Positions 24,414 to 32,030 of a stretch of DNA of 38,154 bases are shown here, piece after piece. The notes below the pieces were generated by a model. That model had not been told where the DNA came from and searched no databases. It saw only the letters and a program-made list of their open reading frames with translations. Position 1 is the stretch's first letter, and each line of letters starts with the position of its first letter. The DNA comes from Candidatus Sabulitectum sp. (GTDB taxonomy: Bacteria; Fermentibacterota; Fermentibacteria; Fermentibacterales; JCC-6). The DNA lies in NCBI GenBank assembly GCA_023139045.1, contig JAGLOJ010000090.1:1-38154 (forward strand), in the 5' to 3' direction. Position numbers and translations under genes: made by a program.

Positions 24414-24794
24414 ATGCCTAGTTATAAAGATCAAGATGGCAAGATACATTACATTGATGACAAACGTCACGAACATTTGCTTCCAGGTGGTTGCATAGCG
24501 ATCACCGATGCAGAAGCGGAAAGCCTACAGAATCCACCTGTGACCCTTGCAGAAGCAAAGGACAATGCAATCAACGAAGTAAAAGCAGAGGCGAATAGGA
24601 GAATTGAGAGAATTGTTCCTATCTGGAAGCAAATCAACTCTCTAGCGGATGGTGATCCTGATGATGTGTTTGCAATTACAGTCATTCCAATTAGAAATGC
24701 TTCTAATGAGATTGAGAATGAGATTAATGCCAAGCTGGAGGTTGGAACAGTTTTAGCCTTTGATATCACGAATCACAACCTATGGCCAGAATGA
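24414..24794 (+). CDS. fibre-associated protein, tail-fibre-assembly-like (126 aa)
   Basis: ATAGGAGAC precedes the start. MPSYKDQDGKIHYIDDKRHE and GGCIAITDAEAESLQNPPV resemble the start of phage proteins encoded after fibre genes. The rest is helical and resembles DUF4376-type or fibre-assembly chaperones (KDNAINEVKAEANRRIERIV). Role inferred from position. Confidence 0.6.
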   Translation: MPSYKDQDGKIHYIDDKRHEHLLPGGCIAITDAEAESLQNPPVTLAEAKDNAINEVKAEANRRIERIVPIWKQINSLADGDPDDVFAITVIPIRNASNEIENEINAKLEVGTVLAFDITNHNLWPE

Positions 24795-24813
24795 TTGAAA
24801 CCTGGGAGTAATT

Positions 24814-25167
24814 ATGAGTTGTAACAAAACAAATGCTGAATGGAGTCCCTGCATTACCCAAGGGCAGACATTTAATGACCCATTGCAAATTGCTATCAAT
24901 GGTGTGATTGGTTACGATCCTACAGATACCTTTGTCGGATGGATCACCATCCAGGAAGAAGCGGACGCAGTATTGGTCGATTACGACATGGTAAAAACTG
25001 ATCCTGTCAATGGTCTTCTAACCCCGACCCTGACACCGACCGAAACTCAAACACTCCCCCAGGGTGGTTTGTATCACAGCATTGAATGGACAAGGGTCGC
25101 TACTGGTGAGGTTATTGTTATTACTGGTCGGCCTGTGATTAAAGCGAATGCCAAGAAGAGGCCATAA
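24814..25167 (+). CDS. minor structural protein, beta-rich (117 aa)
   Basis: GGGAG precedes ATG 24814. The protein is mainly beta with an opening MSCNKTNAEWSPCITQGQTF and strands GWITIQEEADAVLVDYDMVK and GGLYHSIEWTRVATGEVIVI. It resembles BppU-like N-terminal baseplate modules. Confidence in family is low; its place among fibre genes is clear. Confidence 0.5.
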   Translation: MSCNKTNAEWSPCITQGQTFNDPLQIAINGVIGYDPTDTFVGWITIQEEADAVLVDYDMVKTDPVNGLLTPTLTPTETQTLPQGGLYHSIEWTRVATGEVIVITGRPVIKANAKKRP

Positions 25168-25905
25168 ATGGGGGACGCAATATCGATAACTATTGAAGAA
25201 AGAAAGGTAGAAGTTACTGCCTTGAGTCCAACTCTCACTCAAATTAATCTCCTAGATCCCGTTATTCTTGCCGGTGTTTCTGAAAATACAGATCACAGAC
25301 TTGGCGATGGATCAGACCATTCCGATGTGGCTGTCAATACTATCCATCGCGGGAGGCCTGATAACCCTCATGCGGTTGATAAAGCACAAGTCGGTCTTGG
25401 TAATGTAACGGACGATTCACAGTTAAAACGATCTGCTGGAGATAACCAGGCATTCACGCAAAAGATTTCCCCTGAGCTTGCGGATTCTATTCTTGGTGAA
25501 GATTCTGCTGACGGCGAGAACAAGAAGCGTTTTACCCTTGAAGGGATCAAGACATTATTCCAAGCAGCTTTCAATCTACTTTATGCTGCTATTTTCAACC
25601 GACTAAATCACGGAACAATCACCGTAAGTAAGACCCTGAACGCCACCACAGCCAGCGAACAAACCGCGGATTTTTCGACAGCATGGACAGCAACCATTGC
25701 GGGGCTAACTGCGGCAAGACCTTCGATGCTATTTCAGTTTGTTGTCAGTGGTGGCGGGTTACCAACTGTCACCGTTGCAGGTGCGACATTCACATTTGCA
25801 ACCACACAGAACTTCACTGGACTTGCTGACGGGACATATCAGGCTATTTTTTCAAGTGTTGATGATAACTCTAATGTAATTATCTATGTCAAGTTGATGC
25901 CATGA
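25168..25905 (+). CDS. tail fibre-like protein (245 aa)
   Basis: The start follows the preceding stop directly, with AAGAGG upstream. DHRLGDGSDHSDVAVNTIHR and NPHAVDKAQVGLGNVTDDSQ are motifs found again and again in phage fibre shafts (the VGLGNVTD segment is especially common). The C-terminus is a beta sandwich that may bind receptor. Confidence 0.7.
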   Translation: MGDAISITIEERKVEVTALSPTLTQINLLDPVILAGVSENTDHRLGDGSDHSDVAVNTIHRGRPDNPHAVDKAQVGLGNVTDDSQLKRSAGDNQAFTQKISPELADSILGEDSADGENKKRFTLEGIKTLFQAAFNLLYAAIFNRLNHGTITVSKTLNATTASEQTADFSTAWTATIAGLTAARPSMLFQFVVSGGGLPTVTVAGATFTFATTQNFTGLADGTYQAIFSSVDDNSNVIIYVKLMP

Positions 25906-26750
25906 ATCACCATAATTTAATAGCTCAGATGATGGAAGACGCTGGGGAGTTTCTTCTTGATTTATTCCCAGGAGCTGCTTTTGCCTTGTCATTAAGAAAA
26001 CTATCAACCCCGGCATTATTGAGTGTCCGGGTTCGGCGTAGCTCTGATGATGACGAAAAAGATATCGGGTTTGTCGGGCCAAACCTAGACTCAATTACTC
26101 TCCTAGATTTTTGTGGTGGTGGGGATGGTCTTGTTGTGAAGTGGTATGACCAGAGCGGCAACAACCGTAATGCCACTAATTTAATAAAGGTAGAACAGCA
26201 ACCCATAGTTATTTCAGGGGTTGTCCAGCTTTGCAATGGCAAGCCTGCTGTGAAAGGGACAGTTGCCACCACAGGTTATCCAACTGGATTCACCGGATTA
26301 TCTGAGAAAAGCTCGTTTTCAGTGGCTTGTGTAACCCCCGCTATCCCGCCGAGTGTAGTGTCTAGGATCGTTACTTCGTACAGTGGTGCCGGGCCTGCAC
26401 TTGATGAACTGGCTTTAAGCTATATTGAGACAAGTAACCAACTTCTTTTCGCTGATGGTGGGGTTGTTGTATCTATCGTCGCCCCGAGCAGCCAATTGTT
26501 AATATTTATTAGAAAAACTTCTCTTGGTTCCTTAGGGCTAGGCTTTAATGGCGGTTCTTTGGTCACAGGGGCAGGTAACACAAACGTAAACACCAATAGC
26601 TACGAGATAATGGAAGAGGGTGGTGGTGGTGGTGCAACTGGCATAGAAGTTCCTGAATATATGCAAGAGGAAATCATGTATCCGACAGACAGGGAGTCTG
26701 ACAGGGCAGCGATAGAAGCTGATATGAATGGATTTTACGGGGCATATTGA
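25902..26750 (+). CDS. tail fibre/receptor protein with arabinofuranosidase-like lectin fold
   Basis: Overlaps the previous gene by four bases (ATGA). Residues about 20-90 (AFALSLRKLSTPALLSVRVR, SSDDDEKDIGFVGPNLDSIT, GLVVKWYDQSGNNRNATN) match the N-terminal part of the alpha-L-arabinofuranosidase B catalytic/concanavalin-like domain that phage fibres have adopted. The rest resembles a jelly roll. A role in binding or trimming surface sugars is inference. Confidence 0.72.
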   Translation: MNHHNLIAQMMEDAGEFLLDLFPGAAFALSLRKLSTPALLSVRVRRSSDDDEKDIGFVGPNLDSITLLDFCGGGDGLVVKWYDQSGNNRNATNLIKVEQQPIVISGVVQLCNGKPAVKGTVATTGYPTGFTGLSEKSSFSVACVTPAIPPSVVSRIVTSYSGAGPALDELALSYIETSNQLLFADGGVVVSIVAPSSQLLIFIRKTSLGSLGLGFNGGSLVTGAGNTNVNTNSYEIMEEGGGGGATGIEVPEYMQEEIMYPTDRESDRAAIEADMNGFYGAY

Positions 26751-26751
26751 T

Positions 26752-27222
26752 ATGGCAGCAGGAAAAGGCGATATATTCGGCAAACGTGATGGCCAGCAGG
26801 GCTATATCTTTGAAAGTTACGGCAATATATTTATTCAAGAGGTTGGTAATCACGCCCCAACCGTCGATCAGTTATTGGAAGCTGGATGGATGAAACAGGT
26901 CGAAGTGGAATGTGACCTGTCTATCCACAAACTTGTTGTTGATTCTTGGCATGATGATGGTGTGGAGATAAAACAGAATGTGGTTGAGTTGACAGACGAA
27001 GAATTGGCAGTAATGGAAACTGCCAATTTCAGCGCAGACATGGCCGCGCTTGACGCACAGCTTACCGGACAAATGCTGGACGACATATATCGTATGGCAA
27101 CAGGTCAGATTACGCATGATGGCCTGAAGGCAGAATATAGAACGGCGGTTGACAATCCATTGGCTGAATTGCCAGTTGATATCCTGATGCAGAAAAAGAT
27201 TGATAGAAGGGATGTTGGTTGA
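26752..27222 (+). CDS. hypothetical protein after fibre genes (156 aa)
   Basis: I chose ATG 26752, immediately after the fibre stop; ATG 26728 in the same frame would overlap. The protein begins MAAGKGDIFGKRDGQQGYIF, with a central TVDQLLEAGWMKQVEVECDL and a helical DEELAVMETANFSADMAALD. Not recognised; the position suggests a fibre accessory or chaperone. Confidence 0.6.
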   Translation: MAAGKGDIFGKRDGQQGYIFESYGNIFIQEVGNHAPTVDQLLEAGWMKQVEVECDLSIHKLVVDSWHDDGVEIKQNVVELTDEELAVMETANFSADMAALDAQLTGQMLDDIYRMATGQITHDGLKAEYRTAVDNPLAELPVDILMQKKIDRRDVG

Positions 27223-27361
27223 GTTACAGAGATGGACGATTTTATCATTACGTCCAAAGGATTATAAAGAGGGGGTAGCTAAATGGCTGGTGGAAACGGA
27301 CGGGAAAAACCAAAAAGCGGGAAACAAAAACCTATCACTGGACTTCATGGTTAAATGTTAA
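27212..27361 (+). CDS. possible small protein (49 aa)
   Basis: ATG 27212 opens a frame with protein-like composition (MLVELQRWTILSLRPKDYKE, GVAKWLVETDGKNQ) that overlaps the preceding gene and the next two starts. The ribosome-binding site AGAAGG is too close to be ideal. It competes with the frame at 27283. Confidence 0.35.
   Translation: MLVELQRWTILSLRPKDYKEGVAKWLVETDGKNQKAGNKNLSLDFMVKC
27283..27354 (+). CDS. possible 23-aa peptide before membrane gene
   Basis: GAGGGGG lies seven bases before ATG 27283, and its stop touches the next ATG (27355). The peptide is basic (MAGGNGREKPKSGKQKPITG). It may be a leader coupled to the membrane protein, or the ribosome-binding site may serve only that coupling. 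Confidence 0.3.
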   Translation: MAGGNGREKPKSGKQKPITGLHG

Positions 27362-27810
27362 ATCAACTCTTAATAATAGCACTATGTTTTATCTCGTTAT
27401 TCCAACCGACAAGACAAAGGACGTTGATCGCCATGGGTTTCTCCGTGACGTGCATGGTTCATGCTATGGTTAGCAGTTATTTGTCGGACGTGCTATATTA
27501 TTTAACAGCAGGATACATGGACCTGATTATTTTGGTGTTCGTTTGCTTATTAGCTAGGCCAACTAGGTTTATTGATATGGTGATTATTGTTCTCATATCT
27601 TCAATATGTTTAAATGTGTACGGGTGGGTATTATATGAAAGTTTCTCGTCACCTATTGCATACAATAAAGCATTTTCATGTTTATATTTGATAGCAATTT
27701 ATATTTTCTTGAAAAAGGAACCGGGCAATGAAAATTCAAGTTTTAATTGGTTTCGGTTCCCTGATGTTAAGCGTGATAATCTGTGTTATTCACTACATAA
27801 AAAGGCGTAG
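27355..27810 (+). CDS. multi-pass membrane protein, lysis-region (151 aa)
   Basis: Hydrophobic segments at about residues 3-17 (NQLLIIALCFISLF), 27-50, 55-66 (DLIILVFVCLLA) and 73-90 (DMVIIVLISSICLNVYGWVL), with another near 108-118, suggest four or five membrane passes. It stands at the head of the lysis genes and may be a holin or an accessory. No family recognised. Confidence 0.6.
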   Translation: MLNQLLIIALCFISLFQPTRQRTLIAMGFSVTCMVHAMVSSYLSDVLYYLTAGYMDLIILVFVCLLARPTRFIDMVIIVLISSICLNVYGWVLYESFSSPIAYNKAFSCLYLIAIYIFLKKEPGNENSSFNWFRFPDVKRDNLCYSLHKKA

Positions 27811-27919
27811 CCATGCAAAGAGAATTGCAACAATCTGTGATGGATGTAGCGGGGAAAAATGGCGGTGTGATCAGTGCCACATTAGCGACAGTATCGAGCG
27901 GGTTGGCAAATTCTTTTGA
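27728..27919 (+). CDS. possible one-pass membrane protein overlapping lysis genes (63 aa)
   Basis: ATG 27728 follows AAAAAGGAACC. The start has one hydrophobic segment (MKIQVLIGFGSLMLSVIICV) and then basic residues, like a small spanin or holin regulator. It overlaps two other frames, so only one or two of the three may be translated. Confidence 0.35.
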   Translation: MKIQVLIGFGSLMLSVIICVIHYIKRRSHAKRIATICDGCSGEKWRCDQCHISDSIERVGKFF

Positions 27920-28076
27920 GATAATCCAGCCTATAATCGGTGGGTCAACAAGTTTGCTGGCCCTAGTCATCACTTATGTACTTTTCAGGAAAAGAGATAA
28001 GCTTCTCGAAAAGGAAATTGAATTGCGCGATGCACAGATTAAAGCAATCGGCACCAGGAAGGAAGATAAAGAATAG
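27813..28076 (+). CDS. holin-like protein (87 aa)
   Basis: A helical N-terminus, one clear membrane segment (SLLALVITYVLF, about residues 47-58) and a charged C-terminal coiled coil (RKRDKLLEKEIELRDAQIKA) are typical of small phage holins or holin partners. It lies just before the DUF5675 gene. Confidence 0.6.
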   Translation: MQRELQQSVMDVAGKNGGVISATLATVSSGLANSFEIIQPIIGGSTSLLALVITYVLFRKRDKLLEKEIELRDAQIKAIGTRKEDKE

Positions 28077-28088
28077 CGAGGTGGATCT

Positions 28089-28532
28089 ATGAAGTTGGAA
28101 CTATTAAGATATGCTGGTGGTACCGACTCGACCGGTGGCCTCTTGAAGGTAGACGGAGAGTTTTTCTGCTACACCTGCGAGGACGAAAAGCGGGAGGTTA
28201 AGGTGGCTGGGGAGACTCGGGTTCCCGAGGGCTATTATCGAGTAGTTCTGCGAGACGCTGGGGGCATGACTAAGCGGTACGCCGCTAAATATCCGTTCCA
28301 TAGGGGTATGCTGCACATACTGGATGTTCCAGGCTTCGAGTGGATCTACATACATGTTGGTAACACGGACGACCACACGGAAGGCTGTATTCTAGTCGGC
28401 TACGGCGCTAATCACCGTGGAGGTGAGAATACCGTTGCTAGGTCGGTTGACGCTTACACGGCGCTGTATATGGCTATTCTTGGCGCTATAGATCGTGGCG
28501 AAGATATAACGATATCAATTAAGGAGATATGA
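28089..28532 (+). CDS. DUF5675 protein, candidate lysis enzyme
   Basis: GCGAGGTGG precedes ATG 28089. The 147-residue protein has the DUF5675 pattern: an early GEFFCYTCEDEKRE, ETRVPEGYYRVVLR, and the motif IHVGNTDDHTEGCILVGYG with His89 and Cys100. This His/Cys arrangement resembles L,D-transpeptidase-type active sites. No other endolysin is recognisable in the genome, and it is flanked by holin-like genes, so it is the best candidate for the peptidoglycan enzyme. That role is inference. Confidence 0.75.
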   Translation: MKLELLRYAGGTDSTGGLLKVDGEFFCYTCEDEKREVKVAGETRVPEGYYRVVLRDAGGMTKRYAAKYPFHRGMLHILDVPGFEWIYIHVGNTDDHTEGCILVGYGANHRGGENTVARSVDAYTALYMAILGAIDRGEDITISIKEI

Positions 28533-28534
28533 TC

Positions 28535-29050
28535 ATGGGGTTCGATTGGAAAGCAACGGTTAAGGCGGTAGCACCAATGCTCGGTACTGCTATTGGTGGG
28601 CCGTTTGGAGGTATCGCGGCAAAGGCTGTAACTGCGGTGCTGGGCATAAGTACCACCTCTACTGATGAGCAGATAGAGGTGGCCATGCAGAACGCCACCC
28701 CAGAACAATTTGTCGCTCTGAAGAATGCTGACAACGATTTTAAGGTTCAAATGCGTGAGTTGGGGATCAAAGAAGATGCTCTTCACGCTCAAGACCGAGA
28801 TTCAGCCAGAAAAAGAGAAATTGCACTTGGTGGAGATTGGGTTGTCCAGACCCTTGCTGTGGTTATTATGATTGGTTTCCTTGTGATGTGTGGATATTTA
28901 CTAGGATTCGGTCTAGGTGATGGGGTAAGTGCTGGACTCGCAGGCACGGTGGTAGGGTATGTCTCAGCCAAGGCTGAACAGGTTTGCAGCTATTATTTTG
29001 GGTCTTCTAAGGGCAGTAAGGATAAAACCACCCTGTCGTCTTTTAAGTAG
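28535..29050 (+). CDS. three-helix holin family protein (171 aa)
   Basis: AAGGAG supports ATG 28535 (eight bases) over ATG 28529 (two bases). The N-terminus (APMLGTAIGGPFGGIAAKAV) is a Gly/Ala hydrophobic segment, followed by a charged central region and two hydrophobic segments (TLAVVIMIGFLVMCGYLLGF and GVSAGLAGTVVGYVSAKAEQ). This matches the phage 3TM holin family. It is the last gene of the late block. Confidence 0.8.
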   Translation: MGFDWKATVKAVAPMLGTAIGGPFGGIAAKAVTAVLGISTTSTDEQIEVAMQNATPEQFVALKNADNDFKVQMRELGIKEDALHAQDRDSARKREIALGGDWVVQTLAVVIMIGFLVMCGYLLGFGLGDGVSAGLAGTVVGYVSAKAEQVCSYYFGSSKGSKDKTTLSSFK

Positions 29051-29060
29051 GGAAGATAAT

Positions 29061-29093
29061 AAAAAACCCCGGGTCACTCTTCAGTGTCCGGGG
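29061..29093 (-). terminator. terminator of leftward early operon
   Basis: CCCCGG at 29067-29072 pairs with CCGGGG at 29088-29093, and CACT with AGTG inside. Six A residues at 29061-29066 become a U-run on the minus transcript, a classic rho-independent signal for the leftward operon. It may also stop rightward late transcription. Confidence 0.85.
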
Positions 29094-29179
29094 CTCATCG
29101 TCAATATGTCTGCAGAATATTCTATTTCACGATATACCTCCTATTTTTTTGTTAGTAAGGATCGCTTCATAATAAAAGA

Positions 29180-29268
29180 CTTCCTGCCCCGGAGTGGTTC
29201 AACCTCATCATTATTGCCCTGGGGAGAAGGAGGAAGTGATTCGGCATCACCACTCCGGGGCCCGGAAG
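29180..29268. repeat. long inverted repeat between convergent operons
   Basis: CCCCGGAGTGGT at 29187-29198 and ACCACTCCGGGG at 29249-29260 pair perfectly; an outer CTTCC/GGAAG extends the stem after small bulges. The loop is about 50 nt. No T-run follows. It occupies most of the gene-free stretch 29051-29294 and could be a structured RNA, a bidirectional roadblock or a protein site. Confidence 0.7.
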
Positions 29269-29294
29269 ATTAAAATACTAGGGTATCATAATTA

Positions 29295-29495
29295 TTAATT
29301 ATTGCCAATATCAGGTAAAGAGACGAATCGTTTCTTGTAATATTCGAGAAATTCCTCTGGGCTTGACACGGCTACCTCCACCCCTTTTAAGACCAGAAGT
29401 TTCTTGATACCATTCTGGAGTTGTTCTGTAGTCCCTATTGAGAATATCTTCATGGTCTTGCCAGCGACTACCAGTTTCTTGAATATAGTGGCCAT
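29295..29495 (-). CDS. hypothetical early protein (66 aa)
   Basis: On the minus strand AGGAG lies about seven bases before the ATG. The protein starts MATIFKKLVVAGKTMKIFSI and alternates short strands and helices. It is the last gene of the leftward operon. Not recognised. Confidence 0.6.
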   Translation of the reverse strand: MATIFKKLVVAGKTMKIFSIGTTEQLQNGIKKLLVLKGVEVAVSSPEEFLEYYKKRFVSLPDIGNN

Positions 29496-29515
29496 GGTTA
29501 CGCTCCTGTTATTGT

Positions 29516-29971
29516 TTAAGCATACGACCAGAACTGTTCTGCCATTTTTTCGACATCTTCTGGTGAATAGGCCTTGAAAATATGATCAAGGATGACGGTC
29601 AGCAGTGATTGGTAAACCTTGGAGAACTCTTCTTCGTCCATGCTCCCGAAAGAAAGACTTTTGGCCTCTACCCGGACAGAGCCATCAAGCCGATGGTACT
29701 GCTCGTAATGGCCGGCCAATATGGTGAGGTCTTTGCGGAACCGGTCAAAGTTTTTCAGCACTGTACCATACTGGTTGTCCAGTTCTCCCGGCTCCCAATA
29801 TTCATACGCCAAGGATAAAAGGCTCATTCCCTTACGATGGAAAGCCGGGTTCCTGGCCTGCTTAAAATCTGCCCTAATAACTGAGCTGACCTTCTTTTTT
29901 GACAACCACTCAGTAGTGGTCGGATCGAAACCCAACCAACCACTGGCGGTTTTTATTAATGCAATTTCCAT
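29516..29971 (-). CDS. DUF1367-like protein (151 aa)
   Basis: The pattern VIRADFKQARNPAFHRKGMS, LLSLAYEYWEPGE and a following helical half corresponds to DUF1367, a family in lambdoid and related phage recombination/replication regions with unclear role. It follows the exonuclease gene with two bases between stop and start. Confidence 0.75.
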   Translation of the reverse strand: MEIALIKTASGWLGFDPTTTEWLSKKKVSSVIRADFKQARNPAFHRKGMSLLSLAYEYWEPGELDNQYGTVLKNFDRFRKDLTILAGHYEQYHRLDGSVRVEAKSLSFGSMDEEEFSKVYQSLLTVILDHIFKAYSPEDVEKMAEQFWSYA

Positions 29972-29973
29972 GA

Positions 29974-30738
29974 TTAAGCCGATGGTTTATATTTTTTGTC
30001 GAGCTGCCAGAACTCAAGGGCCAGGTCAAATTTACGTAGGCCATCAACACATTCTTGTTCAGACCATTCGTAAAAATCAACTTCTGGTTTGTCGAGATTG
30101 CGGGAAATGAAAATATTGATCAGCCTTGCGCCTTGGGTTCCTACACCCCTAGCATAAGCTGATAACTGCATAATCATCTCGGGCCATTGCTTCTTGCCTT
30201 TGCCTTTAAAATCAGTAGTCTTAAAGTCGATAACTACCGAGTTTCCATTATTGTCGATGCCTTCAAAGTCTACCTTACCGCCATATCCCAAAGGCGATAC
30301 GAAAGACTTTTCCGTTGAAATGTTGACAATCCCAAGTTTAGATAAAAGCCTAGTGACCGCCAAAACCTCATCTTTAAACTCATGTTCTTGCCCGACATAA
30401 TGGCGTTCAATTGCGCCATGAATTGCTGTCCCTTTTTCTCTGGCATCTTTGCCATGCTCTCCAGCGTCAACGATAACTCTCTTGCACCAATCGTCAGTAG
30501 ACTCACCTTCGATATTCGGCAAGGTTGCGGCGGCCTGTAAGATCTGGTTTTGCTTCCATCTTTCAAGGCCCGGGGCTGCAATTACTTTCATGATCGTGGT
30601 GACAGAGGGAAAAAGATTTTTAACCCTAGCCTGTCGTAATGTAGTGTTTTTGGTTTCACCTTTAGCATTTTCATAGGTGTATGCAGGGTTCCCGTCAGAG
30701 TCGTACCAGTGGCCACTTTCCTTTGCTATTTCAGTCAT
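29974..30738 (-). CDS. PD-(D/E)XK exonuclease (RecB/Cas4-like)
   Basis: GGAGG precedes the ATG. The 254-residue protein has GTAIHGAIE (His107), GYGGKVDFEG (Asp157), VVIDFKTTD (Asp171, Lys173) and QLSAYARGV (191-199): the ordered motifs of phage PD-(D/E)XK exonucleases. It would resect linear DNA ends to give single strands for the annealing protein encoded just upstream. The pair forms a recombination module. Confidence 0.85.
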   Translation of the reverse strand: MTEIAKESGHWYDSDGNPAYTYENAKGETKNTTLRQARVKNLFPSVTTIMKVIAAPGLERWKQNQILQAAATLPNIEGESTDDWCKRVIVDAGEHGKDAREKGTAIHGAIERHYVGQEHEFKDEVLAVTRLLSKLGIVNISTEKSFVSPLGYGGKVDFEGIDNNGNSVVIDFKTTDFKGKGKKQWPEMIMQLSAYARGVGTQGARLINIFISRNLDKPEVDFYEWSEQECVDGLRKFDLALEFWQLDKKYKPSA

Positions 30739-30762
30739 TACAACAATCCTCCATTGAATTTT

Positions 30763-31461
30763 TTATTTCACACAAAAGGCATGAACCAACTTGGCCCCTG
30801 CTTCTGAACATTCTTTTATGATAGATGGCTTGTTTTCTTTCCACCACCCGACAAAAGCATCATTCTTTTTGGCTTCCTTACCTGACACCTTCCAGCCGTC
30901 TATAGCTGACTGCTGTTCCTTGGAAAACGTGGGAGGCTTCGGTAAGGCTTCAGTTTTCTTCCGGTTGTCAATATCGGCAGGGGGTAAATCATCGTCAGCA
31001 TCAACGTGCAGGTCACCCTTGTGCCAGAGGTCAAGAGCTGCCCCGAACCTCATGGCGGCGTTTCTAAGGGCGTCCCCGATCATCTCCTTGATAGCGTCAT
31101 TGCCGGTCTTATTGCCAGCATCGCCAAAACCCATTCTGGTTACACCGCATACGGTTAATTTAATCCACATCCCGTTATTGCCGTGTAGTTGGGGTTGGCC
31201 GCTATCGTCTACCGAAAAAGGCTCCCAGTTCCATTCTGGATCACAGTCAAGGAGTCTATCGGTAAGGGCTGCATGTCCGACATAATCCAAGTGAATCACC
31301 TTTGGGTGATGCCACCCTCCGCAAATATCACACCTAATCCCCTTCCTGAAATCCTTTTTGACTTCGTCGGTCTGGGCCTTTGTTGGTTTGGGGAGTTTTC
31401 CTATTTGGTTTTCGAGAAATGGTTCCCGCAATAACTCAATTCTCTTTTTTTTCTCTGTCAC
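30763..31461 (-). CDS. Rad52/Sak-like single-strand annealing protein
   Basis: GTG 31461 is the likely start because AGGAGAAAGATC sits directly before it; an ATG 54 bases upstream overlaps the neighbouring gene. The 232-residue protein has LDYVGHAALTDRLLDCDPEW early and IKEMIGDALRNAAMRFGAAL with DLWHKGDL, which resemble Rad52/Sak-type annealing proteins. A CDICGGWHH segment precedes the first motif. It would anneal strands produced by the neighbouring exonuclease. Family call rests on motif memory. Confidence 0.75.
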   Translation of the reverse strand: MTEKKKRIELLREPFLENQIGKLPKPTKAQTDEVKKDFRKGIRCDICGGWHHPKVIHLDYVGHAALTDRLLDCDPEWNWEPFSVDDSGQPQLHGNNGMWIKLTVCGVTRMGFGDAGNKTGNDAIKEMIGDALRNAAMRFGAALDLWHKGDLHVDADDDLPPADIDNRKKTEALPKPPTFSKEQQSAIDGWKVSGKEAKKNDAFVGWWKENKPSIIKECSEAGAKLVHAFCVK

Positions 31462-31480
31462 GATCTTTCTCCTGTTATTT

Positions 31481-31663
31481 TTATTCACAAAAATATTTCG
31501 TCCATTCACTGGCAATAGCCCAAAGGATAAGTCCAGCGATCACAGCCCCGACTAAAACATCTGAAAAGCGTGGTTCCCATTCTTCAAGGTCACTCCAACA
31601 TTCTGGGCACTGGTTTGATGGCTTGATCGGGATAACGTTGTGGTTGCATTGCGGGCAGATCAT
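31481..31663 (-). CDS. zinc-ribbon membrane protein (60 aa)
   Basis: CPQC and CPEC (residues 3-6 and 19-22) form a zinc ribbon, followed by one membrane segment (VLVGAVIAGLILWAIA). The start overlaps the previous gene's stop (ATGA). Function unknown. Confidence 0.6.
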   Translation of the reverse strand: MICPQCNHNVIPIKPSNQCPECWSDLEEWEPRFSDVLVGAVIAGLILWAIASEWTKYFCE

Positions 31664-31911
31664 CTTGACACCTTTTTGTTAATGACGCTTTCGCACATGA
31701 CACATTCGTATCTCCCAACCATATCTGTTCTGGCCAGGAGAGATGTTCTCTTGCATATCGGGCAGAGGTGTCCACTGAGATCCACAGCATCCCAAGCCCT
31801 CTCAACTGCCTTGGGATCTTGATCGATTATTTTTATCAGGAGTTTATGCAGAGCCCGGATATCTTTGGCCTTTTGGAATGCCTCAAGTGCTCCGCTGTGA
31901 TTGCAACTCAT
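31660..31911 (-). CDS. zinc-ribbon protein (83 aa)
   Basis: A helical N-terminal half (GALEAFQKAKDIRALHKLLI) is followed by CPICKRTSLL and YECVMCESVI, a four-cysteine zinc ribbon. Its ATG overlaps the stop of the 40-residue gene before it. Function unknown, possibly nucleic-acid or protein binding. Confidence 0.65.
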   Translation of the reverse strand: MSCNHSGALEAFQKAKDIRALHKLLIKIIDQDPKAVERAWDAVDLSGHLCPICKRTSLLARTDMVGRYECVMCESVINKKVSR

Positions 31912-32030
31912 GATCTCACCTTTCGTTTAGGGTTTGGGATACTATAAGGACAATATCGAGGGCAGGTTTCGCAAAGCTTACCGTTCTCGGTGTAAATATC
32001 AGGATCAAGCCAACATACGCAAGGGGCCAT
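31908..32030 (-). CDS. 40-aa cysteine-rich microprotein
   Basis: GAGGGA lies ten bases before the ATG at 32030. The peptide MAPCVCWLDPDIYTENGKLC continues ETCPRYCPYS, with six cysteines in about 28 residues, likely a metal cluster or zinc site. Start and stop overlap those of both neighbours by a few bases, as in the rest of this operon. Confidence 0.65.
   Translation of the reverse strand: MAPCVCWLDPDIYTENGKLCETCPRYCPYSIPNPKRKVRS

Noticed and set aside
28959-29273. Open frame of 104 codons between the lysis genes and the leftward operon.
   Set aside because: It lies partly over the holin gene and across the terminator and long inverted repeat; composition is not protein-like.
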